Notes under the pieces: generated by a model | What the model was told of the DNA's origin: nothing | Seen by the model: the letters and a program-made list of their open reading frames with translations, nothing else | Database searches by the model: none | Shown here: positions 1 through 5,361 of the stretch, piece by piece | Position numbering within the stretch: the first letter of the stretch is position 1 | Layout: every line of letters begins with the position of its first letter | Program-made: the position numbers and the translations under genes | From: BMS3Abin12 sp964487445 | Lineage (GTDB): Bacteria; Pseudomonadota; Gammaproteobacteria; 21-64-14 | Assembly (NCBI GenBank): GCA_964487445.1 | Contig: CAZAQG010000115.1 | Span: forward strand, 1 to 5,857 | Length of the DNA stretch: 5,857 nt | Reading direction: 5' to 3'

Positions 1-91
1 TACCCTCGGCAACGCCGTCCGTCAGAGGCGCAACACTCGATACGGGTGGGTGGTTGGCCCTTCAGAGAAATCCTACCGATCCCTCACCCGA

Positions 92-159
92 CCGGGACTT
101 TCACCCGGCAAGAAGCGCCAAGCTTCGCTTGGCGCACTAACCTTATGCGTTATGTGCGC
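92..159. other. Cluster of overlapping hairpins upstream of vapBC
   Basis: Three inverted repeats follow one another. Stem 1 pairs CCGGG (92-96) with CCCGG (104-108) around a 7-nt loop. Stem 2 is a perfect 9-bp stem, GCGCCAAGC (115-123) with GCTTGGCGC (127-135), around a TTC loop. Stem 3 pairs GCGCACTAAC (132-141) with GTTA-T-GTGCGC (149-159), leaving one bulged T. Stems 2 and 3 share bases 132-135, so they cannot form together in one strand. No run of T follows, so this is not a clear intrinsic terminator. The block could be the end of a mobile element, a regulatory leader, or a recombination site. I do not recognise the family. The rest of 1-170 shows nothing else I can support. Confidence 0.45.
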
Positions 160-170
160 TACTGGGACGC

Positions 171-200
171 TTGAAACCAACCCAGCAGATATGCTCTAAT
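171..200 (+). promoter_or_regulatory. Predicted sigma70-like promoter of vapBC
   Basis: TTGAAA at 171-176 (consensus TTGACA, one mismatch) is separated by 18 nt from TCTAAT at 195-200 (consensus TATAAT, one mismatch). Transcription would begin near 207, about 33 nt before the vapB ATG. The end of the -10 box lies inside the left arm of the operator at 198-229, so a repressor bound there would block RNA polymerase. The prediction rests on sequence match only. Confidence 0.55.
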
Positions 201-229
201 GTGTATATACATGCTTAATTATACACATT
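198..229 (+). promoter_or_regulatory. Perfect 10+10 bp inverted repeat, likely VapB/VapBC operator
   Basis: AATGTGTATA (198-207) is repeated as its exact reverse complement TATACACATT (220-229) with a 12-nt AT-rich centre. The palindrome overlaps the predicted -10 box and the start of transcription, and ends 10 nt before the vapB ATG. VapB antitoxins of the ribbon-helix-helix/AbrB classes are known to bind palindromes in their own promoter, with affinity tuned by the VapC ratio. The repeat symmetry is seen directly. Its role as operator is inferred from position. Confidence 0.7.
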
Positions 230-239
230 CGGGGTGGTT

Positions 240-434
240 ATGCGCACCAATATAGTTATCGATGACAAACTCATGGCTGATGCACTTAAACTCACTGGCG
301 CTAAAAACAAGCGTGAGGCAGTTGAACTTGGTCTCAAGGCGCTGATTAGACTGAATAAACAGCAAGCTATCAAGAAATTCAAGGGTAAGCTCAAATGGGA
401 CGGTGATCTTGATAGTATGAGACTCAATAGATGA
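240..434 (+). CDS. vapB: VapB-family antitoxin
   Basis: This 64-residue protein is the antitoxin partner of the VapC RNase encoded next to it. The N-terminus MRTNIVIDDKLM is the short DNA-binding strand and helix entry typical of the MetJ/Arc-like (COG5450-type) VapB family. Residues 13-40 form helices with the usual KREAVELGLKALIR segment. The tail, residues 47-64 (FKGKLKWDGDLDSMRLNR), matches the region that in this family wraps around the toxin and blocks its active site. I prefer the ATG at 240 to the in-frame GTG at 234, because family members begin MRTNI and the G-rich GGGGTGG at 231-237 can serve as a ribosome site only for the later start. The stop overlaps the vapC start by ATGA (431-434), suggesting translational coupling. 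Its codons are much richer in A+T than those of the genes right of 830. It probably represses its own promoter through the palindrome at 198-229. Confidence 0.93.
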   Translation: MRTNIVIDDKLMADALKLTGAKNKREAVELGLKALIRLNKQQAIKKFKGKLKWDGDLDSMRLNR

Positions 435-826
435 TCTTTGTCGATTCCAGTGTCTGGGTTGATTACTTCAACGGCAGACCTACACCTGAGACTGACAAGC
501 TTGATTCATTGCTTGGTGTCGAACCGGTTGCTACCGGAGATTTGATTCTTGCTGAGGTTTTGCAGGGCTTCAGAAATGATAAGGACTACAAAACCGCAAA
601 GAATCTCCTTGCCTCACTTACCGTATTCAATATGCTCAATATCAGCATTGCTGTAAAAAGCGCAGATAATTTTAGGTTTCTAAGAAAGAAAGGCGTTACC
701 GTTAGAAAAACTATAGACTCGATTATCGCAACCTTCTGTATTGAGTATAGCCTCCCACTACTTCATTCCGATAAAGACTTCCAGGCATTTCATAAGCATC
801 TACGCTTAAAAAAGGCGCCGGGATGA
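431..826 (+). CDS. vapC: VapC-family PIN-domain ribonuclease toxin
   Basis: The 131-residue product is a type II toxin of the PIN superfamily, a metal-dependent RNase. VapC enzymes usually cut specific tRNAs or rRNA when VapB is degraded. The expected acidic residues are all present: D5 in MIFVDSSVW, E42 in LILAEVLQG, D96 in TIDSIIA, and D114 in LHSDKDF, with D116 nearby. Length and motif spacing are normal for the family, so the toxin looks intact and is probably active. The start overlaps the vapB stop (ATGA), giving a two-gene operon under the palindromic operator at 198-229. Like vapB the gene is A+T rich, and the sequence turns GC rich within a few bases of its stop, which fits recent horizontal gain. 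The RNA target cannot be deduced from sequence. Confidence 0.94.
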   Translation: MIFVDSSVWVDYFNGRPTPETDKLDSLLGVEPVATGDLILAEVLQGFRNDKDYKTAKNLLASLTVFNMLNISIAVKSADNFRFLRKKGVTVRKTIDSIIATFCIEYSLPLLHSDKDFQAFHKHLRLKKAPG

Positions 827-827
827 T

Positions 828-953
828 CCTGGCCCTGGATCCCAAGTGTGCGTCGAAGCGGTAAGGGCCGGCTGCGGTCGCCGGAAAGATCCGGCCTTCG
901 ACAAAAAGCTGCGGGATTACCTGTTCACGGAGAAATCGCTGTCGCACGATTGA
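828..953 (+). pseudogene. Orphan 3' fragment of an unidentified host gene
   Basis: A reading frame that ends at TGA 951-953 is open back to a TAA at 807-809 but has no convincing start. From about 867 it uses codons of the host type (GCC, GGC, CGC, CTG, TTC, TCG) and reads ...RRKDPAFDKKLRDYLFTE followed by KSLSHD. It looks like the C-terminus of a real soluble protein. The family is not recognised. The 5' part is missing because the AT-rich vapBC cassette begins immediately upstream. The simplest reading is a host gene truncated by arrival of that cassette, or by a deletion at its edge. A chance open frame in GC-rich DNA is the alternative. Confidence 0.4.
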
Positions 954-956
954 GGA

Positions 957-971
957 GGCGGCCGGGCCGCC
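957..971. terminator. GC-only hairpin between convergent frames, possible bidirectional terminator
   Basis: GGCGGC (957-962) pairs with GCCGCC (966-971) around a CGG loop. The hairpin lies 3 nt after the stop of the + strand fragment (951-953) and 18 nt past the stop of the - strand secreted protein gene (990). No T tract follows on either strand, so Rho-independent termination is uncertain. Confidence 0.3.
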
Positions 972-989
972 GCCGGTGGAGCGCCGGCC

Positions 990-1535
990 TCAGCCGTGCC
1001 CGCACACGGGGGCGATCGTCGACACCCCGAGAAACCAGGTCTTGACATAGAGACCGGTGACGACCGCGCCGCCGGGTTCGGTGAGACGCCATCCGCGTGC
1101 GTCGTGCATGAGCCGGATGCGGCACTCTCGATGGCTGTCGAACAGGGCGTTCGACAGGTAGCGGATGGTGAGCACGCCGCCGCCGGTATCGGGATCGATG
1201 CGCCCGCGCAGCGCGATCACGACGCGCCCGTGTTTCCGCGTCACGACGATGCCTCGGGGACTGCCGACACTCTGCAGGGTAAAACGGCGCCGCACGATGT
1301 GGGCCGGGGCCTCGCCGGCGGGGTGGCGGGTGACGATCGAGATGCCGCGCACCCGGTCCTTCGGGCCGACCAGCAGGCCGAGGGTGCTGATGCTCGGGTC
1401 GTGGTCGTTGGTGATCCTCGCGACGGGCACGATCCGATCGCCGTGCGCGGTCGGCGCCGCGTGGGTCGCCTGGGCGTACACGAGGACCGCGGCCAGGGCG
1501 AGCGCGGCCAGCGATCGGGGGAGCATGCGGGTCAT
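990..1535 (-). CDS. Hypothetical secreted or periplasmic protein
   Basis: I do not recognise this 181-residue protein. It begins with a classical Sec signal: MTRMLPRS, then a hydrophobic stretch at 9-21 (LAALALAAVLVYA), then a likely cleavage after A26 (THA-AP). The mature part of about 155 residues is basic and rich in short beta-type segments (GIVVTRKHGRVVIALRG, VLTIRYL). It has no membrane segment. Two cysteines, C138 and C178, could form a disulfide in the periplasm. The start at 1535 is supported by AGGTGA (complement of 1543-1548) 7 nt upstream. A second ATG at M4 is possible but less well placed. The gene lies 74 nt downstream of sppA on the same strand, so the two may be cotranscribed past the hairpin at 1590-1608. 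A functional link to SppA is only suggested by this position. Confidence 0.75.
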   Translation of the reverse strand: MTRMLPRSLAALALAAVLVYAQATHAAPTAHGDRIVPVARITNDHDPSISTLGLLVGPKDRVRGISIVTRHPAGEAPAHIVRRRFTLQSVGSPRGIVVTRKHGRVVIALRGRIDPDTGGGVLTIRYLSNALFDSHRECRIRLMHDARGWRLTEPGGAVVTGLYVKTWFLGVSTIAPVCGHG

Positions 1536-1589
1536 CTGCGTTTCACCTGGTGTAGTGTTTCACGTCGTCCCTGCTCCCGGCGATCGCGC

Positions 1590-1608
1590 CGCGGGCGGAT
1601 CGCCCGCG
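1590..1608 (-). terminator. Hairpin just after sppA, weak terminator or mRNA 3' end
   Basis: CGCGGGC (1590-1596) pairs with GCCCGCG (1602-1608) around a 5-nt loop. It starts 1 nt after the sppA stop codon as read on the - strand. No T tract follows, so it may attenuate or protect the message rather than end it, leaving the next gene partly cotranscribed. Confidence 0.35.
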
Positions 1609-1609
1609 C

Positions 1610-3448
1610 CTACGGCGGCAGGATGAAGCTGTAGGCGAGCGGGTCGCCCGGGTGTACGCGCACGAGCAGGAGCAGGTTCTCGAGGGTGCGCGTCGCCCCG
1701 GCCCGCGGGGCCAGCGCGCGCACGAGCGTGAGCGGGCCGCCGGCCGCATCCCGTCCCAACAGCGTGCGCGCGACCTGCGGGACGAGGCCGCGTGCCCAGC
1801 CGGATTGACCGGGGGGCAGGTAGTCGACGCGGTAACGCCCGCTCTTCAGTTTGGCGAGCTGCGCGGCACCTTGGACGGCGTCGCGCAGGCCGCCGATCGC
1901 GTCGATCAGCCCCAGGCGCAGCGCGGCGGCACCGCTCCAGGCCCGCCCCTGCGCGACCTGCTGCGCGCGGGCGGGCGTGAGTCGGCGTGCGACCGCCACC
2001 AAGTCGACGAAGCGCCGGTAGATATGGTCCACGGATGCCTGCAGCGCCGCCGCCACCGCCGGTCGCAGCGGGCGCAACGGCGAGAGCGCGCCTGCGGTCG
2101 GTGTGGTCGCGACCCCCGAGACCCCGATCCCGAGCCGCTCCAGCGCGCCGGAGAGGTCCGGATACACGGCGAACACGCCGATGTCCGCAGTGATCGTGGT
2201 GCGGTGCGCATAGATCCGCTGCGCTGCGGTCGACAGCCAGTAGGCGCCGGAGGCGCCCAGGGTCCCCATCGACACCACCACCGGTTTTCCGGCGCGGCGC
2301 AGGCGCAGGAGCGCGCGACGGATCTCGTCCGCGGCATACACGCTGCCGCCGGGGCTGTTGACCTGCAGCACCACGGCGCGCACGTCCGCGCGCCGCTGCA
2401 GCCGGTCGAGCTGGTGCACGGTCGCGGCGGCGGACACCGTGCCGGGCACCGCCTGCGTACCGGTGAGCAGCGCGCCGTCGACGGGGACGACGGCGATCAC
2501 CGCGCCGCCGCCAGCCGGGTGCGGGGTGGCGGCGAGGTAGCGACGGACTCCGATCCTGGGCAGACGGCCCGATGCGTGGCCGAGCACGGCGCGCGTCACC
2601 GCGACCCGGAAGGTCGCATAGTCCGCCACGCGCGTCACCAGATGGCGTTCGAGTGCGAGCGCGGCGGCGTCTCCGTCCGCGCCGGTCAGCAGTTGCGGCA
2701 GCCGCTCGGCGTACTGCGCGACCTGGCTCGCGGCGAGCCCCCGCGCACGGGCGACGGCCTCGACGTAGGTGCTCCACCAAGTGCGCAGCCAAGCCTCGTT
2801 CTCCGCGCGCGCGGCGGCGGACATCGCGCTGCGCACGAGAGGTTCCACCGCCGATTTGTACTTTCCCTTGCGAAAGGTATAGACGTGCACGCCGAGGCGC
2901 GTGAGCAGCTTCCCGAAGTAGAGGCGTTCATCGGCGTAGCCGGTGATCAGGACCGCACCCATCGGGTCGAGGAAGATGTGCCCGGCGGGCGCCGCCACCA
3001 AGTACACGCTCTGCGAATAGTTGGTGGCGTAGGCGTACACCGGCTTGCCCGCGGCGCGGAAACGCGCCACGGCGCGGGCGACGGTGTGCGCCGCCGGCAG
3101 GCTCCCACCCCCGAAGCGGCGAAGGTCCAATGCCAGCGCCCGGATCCGCGGATCCTTTGCGGCGCGATCGATCGCCGTGGTCAGGTCCCGGATCCGAACC
3201 TCGCTCGACGGGCGCCCGATCGCGCGGTCGAGCGCCCGGCTCCAGCGCGGTTCGCTGTAGCTGTAGACGAGCCGTCCTTCGGGTGCCACCCACAGCACCG
3301 CGCGCGACGGAACGCCGGGCCGCTGCAGCAGCATGCCGGCCGCCGCCACCGCGAGCGCGATCACCGCGAGCGTGAGCAGGTCGAGTGTCACACGGCGCAG
3401 GCCGCGCAGGAAGCGATCGAGCCGGCGGAGCGGAAGGAGCAGGCGCAT
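1610..3448 (-). CDS. sppA: Signal peptide peptidase SppA, 67 kDa type (peptidase family S49)
   Basis: The product is a membrane-bound serine/lysine peptidase that degrades cleaved signal peptides at the periplasmic face of the inner membrane. Its 612 residues match the long, tandem-domain form (E. coli has 618). An N-terminal anchor (about residues 22-42, LDLLTLAVIALAVAAAGMLL) follows a basic cytoplasmic leader. The N-terminal domain carries the general-base lysine K198 in GKYKSAVEPL. The C-terminal domain carries the nucleophile S400 in GTLGASGAYW, preceded by the oxyanion region VNSPGGSV (363-370). These correspond to E. coli K209 and S409. I chose ATG 3448 because MRLLLPLRRLDRFLRG resembles known SppA starts and GAGGAA (complement of 3456-3461) lies upstream. 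In-frame starts at 3478 and 3541 would add 10 or 31 residues rich in Arg and Pro with no such site. The gene looks intact. Tandem hairpins lie in its leader, and a secreted protein gene follows on the same strand. Confidence 0.95.
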   Translation of the reverse strand: MRLLLPLRRLDRFLRGLRRVTLDLLTLAVIALAVAAAGMLLQRPGVPSRAVLWVAPEGRLVYSYSEPRWSRALDRAIGRPSSEVRIRDLTTAIDRAAKDPRIRALALDLRRFGGGSLPAAHTVARAVARFRAAGKPVYAYATNYSQSVYLVAAPAGHIFLDPMGAVLITGYADERLYFGKLLTRLGVHVYTFRKGKYKSAVEPLVRSAMSAAARAENEAWLRTWWSTYVEAVARARGLAASQVAQYAERLPQLLTGADGDAAALALERHLVTRVADYATFRVAVTRAVLGHASGRLPRIGVRRYLAATPHPAGGGAVIAVVPVDGALLTGTQAVPGTVSAAATVHQLDRLQRRADVRAVVLQVNSPGGSVYAADEIRRALLRLRRAGKPVVVSMGTLGASGAYWLSTAAQRIYAHRTTITADIGVFAVYPDLSGALERLGIGVSGVATTPTAGALSPLRPLRPAVAAALQASVDHIYRRFVDLVAVARRLTPARAQQVAQGRAWSGAAALRLGLIDAIGGLRDAVQGAAQLAKLKSGRYRVDYLPPGQSGWARGLVPQVARTLLGRDAAGGPLTLVRALAPRAGATRTLENLLLLVRVHPGDPLAYSFILPP

Positions 3449-3480
3449 CGTTCGGTTCCTCGAATCGCGGGTAGTCATCG

Positions 3481-3507
3481 GCTGCCGGACGCTCCGGGGC
3501 CGGCAGC
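3481..3507. repeat. Inverted repeat in the sppA leader
   Basis: GCTGCCGG (3481-3488) pairs with CCGGCAGC (3500-3507) around an 11-nt loop. It lies between the hairpin at 3519-3539 and the sppA ribosome site. It could be an operator or part of a structured leader; the sequence does not decide between these. Confidence 0.35.
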
Positions 3508-3518
3508 GGCGCAGCGGC

Positions 3519-3539
3519 GCGAAACGGGCGCCGTTTCGC
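3519..3539 (-). terminator. Strong 9-bp hairpin, possible terminator upstream of sppA
   Basis: GCGAAACGG (3519-3527) pairs perfectly with CCGTTTCGC (3531-3539) around a 3-nt loop. On the - strand it begins 17 nt after the stop (3557) of the orphan fragment, a usual place for the end of a transcript, and 71 nt before the sppA ATG. There is no following T run, so termination strength is unknown. Confidence 0.4.
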
Positions 3540-3556
3540 AAAGCCCGCCCCCGGGT

Positions 3557-3715
3557 TCAGGCGGCGGCCTTCGCCTCCCGCCACAATCTTCGCAGCGCAT
3601 CCCATAGGCCTTTGCGCAGCGTCCGTGCGTACAGCGAGCCGACGTGCAGGGCGCCGCCGCGGGCCCGGAAGCCGACGCGGTAGGTTCGCCCGACTTCACG
3701 TCGTTCCTTTTGCAA
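3557..3715 (-). pseudogene. Orphan 3' coding fragment between the ATPase and sppA
   Basis: A frame ending at TGA (3557-3559) reads RTYRVGFRARGG, ALHVGSLYARTL, then RKGLWDALRRLWREAKAAA. The codon choice is strongly host-like (CTG, CGC, GCC, GTC) and the amphipathic basic C-terminal helix is convincing. Upstream it meets an in-frame TGA at 3719-3721 and overlaps the end of the ATPase gene in another frame. The only possible start there is a TTG at 3713-3715 without a clear ribosome site. I read it as the C-terminal piece of a host gene, of unrecognised family, whose 5' part was displaced when the defence operon arrived. A small standalone gene with a TTG start, coupled to the ATPase stop, is the alternative. 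Confidence 0.45.
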
Positions 3716-5085
3716 CCTTCACGATCTTGTCCAACACCGTCCTTATTTCCGGATCGATCATCTCGTCCGGCACGTGAGTCACCAGAACATGGAAGTCGGT
3801 CTTGTCGATCAGGTTCGGCAGCTCGAGTTCTTCGAAGAAGCGACGAAACAAAGGAGTGAGGAAGTCATCGCCGGCCTTGACCTGCGGATCCCACGGCGAT
3901 CCCCTGCCGAGGTCCTTCATCGCTCCTTCCAGTATACCGATGCAGCGACTCATCGTGCCCCGGTAGTTCACCGCAAGCAGATCGCCTGCGGTGCTGCGTC
4001 CGAATTCTTCCGCATACGCGAGCAGTGTCGCCTCCTGGCACAGGTAGTTCTCGATCTCTCGACGATTCCAGCCGTGCTGCCGTAGATTCGGGTCGCTTGG
4101 CAACTCCCTTTCGAGCCGATCGTAAACCGCGAATCCGCGCAGATCCGGCTTGGCTTCACGCAGGCCGTGGAAATGATACTGCGCCTTGCGCGGCTGGTTG
4201 CCGATGGAGTGCACGAAAGGACTTCCAAGCTCCGCTGCAGCCGGGTGAGCAAGCCGCTCGGCAAAGGCGCGTAGAATCGCGAGATCCGTCGCGCCTTCGA
4301 GATAGAGCACCCAGCCGCGCGCCTCCGCCTGGTAGTAGTGCTCGAAGCCGATCTCTTTGAGCGCCTTGAGCACTTGGCTGTCACGATCATCGATGCGATG
4401 GGGTCGGCCCGCGAAAGCCCCCACCATATCCCGGTCCGCGGCTTCGTTGAGGATCACTTCGGAATGGCTGGCCATCAGCACTTGACCACCGGAGTTCTCG
4501 GCCGTCTTCGTGACGACCTGATAGATCTGGCGTTGACGCAAGATCTCGAGATGTGCGTCCGACTCGTCGAGTAGCAATACGGTCCTCGGGTGTGCAGCCA
4601 TGTGGGCCAGCAACAACAAGGTCTGTTGCATGCCGCCCCCGCTGCTCGACAAGTCCAACCTGATGCCTTCCGGAGTCTTATACGTCATCGTGATCTCGCC
4701 CCGTTCGGCGATGTACTTCGGTTCATCGAGCCGACAACCGAACAGGCGATCGATATCGCCACACAGCGTGTGCCAAGTCTTCTTTCCGTCATCCAATTCA
4801 AAGACACGGTAGCATAGGTTGCGAAGCACCTCCGCCGTTCGCCCCTCGCCGATGCGTATGTTGACCGCACCCTCGTCGAGCCGCACCTCGTTGGGCGCAT
4901 GTCCCGACATCGGGGGGAGATAGGCCAATCTCAAGTCGGAGAGGTGCTCGGGGATCTCCATGCGGTCGCCGTCATCCAGCGCCAGCGGCCGGCAGTAGAA
5001 CGACTCGCTCGCCCAGTTCGATGTCGGCGTCTTCGAAGAGCTTGAACCGCCTGATCTGCAGGCGGGTGAGAATCGTGCGACTCAT
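3696..5085 (-). pseudogene. OLD-like ATPase with TOPRIM-like domain, broken by a deletion that removes Walker A
   Basis: The true start is ATG 5085, with GGAGG (complement of 5093-5097) 7 nt upstream and an ATGA overlap with the preceding stop (5082). It reads MSRTILTRLQIRRFKLFED followed by ADIELGERVV, the usual first strands of this ATPase class, where the P-loop should come next. Instead the frame passes into LLPAAGAG and stops. The rest of the protein resumes in another frame from about 5005 as ESFYCRPLALDDG and runs 421 codons from Met 4961 to the stop at 3696. Numbered from Met 4961, this body keeps the ABC signature SSGGGMQQ (106-113), Walker B VLLLDES (128-134), the H-loop ASHS (164-167), a TOPRIM-like LEGATDLAIL (E222, D226) with VYD (D281), and REIENYL (301-307). 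So a segment with Walker A was lost, out of frame, near 4995-5010. Relatives of OLD couple an ATPase to a TOPRIM nuclease, often in antiphage systems. Met 4961 lacks a ribosome site. Any product from it could not bind ATP normally. Confidence 0.85.
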
Positions 5086-5353
5086 GATCGTTCCTCCATC
5101 TCGAACATCAGCCGGTGGAAGTCGTCCTCGATCCCGGGAACGACCGTCGCCGGATCCTTTCCGATAGCCGCCTTGTCGGCGGGCTTATCCCCGGCGAAGG
5201 CCGCCTTCACCTGCGGCAACAGGTCCTTCTCGAGGAACTGTGTCACCCCGGCGCTCTTGGCGTGCATGATGCGGTAGAAGCCGAAGTCGAGATCGGGCTG
5301 AGCTGGAAGAGCTCGCGCAGGAGGATCACCAGTTTGTCGAATCGTTGGTTCAT
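5082..5353 (-). pseudogene. DNA methyltransferase N-terminus, frameshifted and fused to the tail of another gene
   Basis: ATG 5353, with GAGGA upstream and only 8 nt after the previous stop, gives MNQRFDKLVILLRELFQL. This is the start of large site-specific DNA methyltransferases of the type III Mod-like kind, which continue with QLDQPDLDFG. Here the reading frame shifts near 5296-5304: the expected motif appears in another frame as QPDLDFGFYRIMHAKS and VTQFLEKDLLPQVKAAF, as if 4 nt (a GATC-like unit) were lost. The unshifted frame stops at 5243. After PADKAAI (about 5165) family similarity ends abruptly. The frame continues with GKDPATVVPGIEDDFHRLMFEMEERS and stops at 5082, overlapping the ATPase start. 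I read this tail as the end of a different gene joined by a large deletion that removed the methyltransferase catalytic domain and whatever lay between. No SAM-binding motif remains, so there is no activity. The identification rests on recalled family similarity. Confidence 0.75.
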
Positions 5354-5361
5354 GTCCGTCC

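Noticed and set aside
132..159. Integron attC site (TAAC...GTTA core upstream of a TA cassette)
   Set aside because: The outer 7-mers CACTAAC and GTTATGT each miss the RYYYAAC/GTTRRRY consensus, and the 7-nt loop is far shorter than a real attC, which needs two pairs of core sites.
1..199. Protein-coding tail at the left edge
   Set aside because: All three + frames are open for most of this stretch and none has clear codon bias or a recognisable protein, so none can be preferred.
823..864. Tiny frame MILALDPKCASKR overlapping the vapC stop by ATGA
   Set aside because: Only 13 codons, no ribosome site of its own and no recognisable family. The overlap is probably chance.
996..1634. A + strand frame of 212 codons opposite the secreted protein
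   Set aside because: It mirrors the - strand gene, which has a signal peptide and a good ribosome site. The + frame has neither.
3449..3541. Longer SppA starting at 3541 or 3478
   Set aside because: The extra 10-31 residues are Arg/Pro-rich, overlap the hairpins, and have no ribosome site. ATG 3448 has one and matches SppA N-termini.
1652..3607. A 651-codon + strand open frame opposite sppA
   Set aside because: It is antisense to a clear SppA with intact catalytic motifs. Its Arg/Gly/Ala-rich low-complexity translation is the usual GC-rich shadow.
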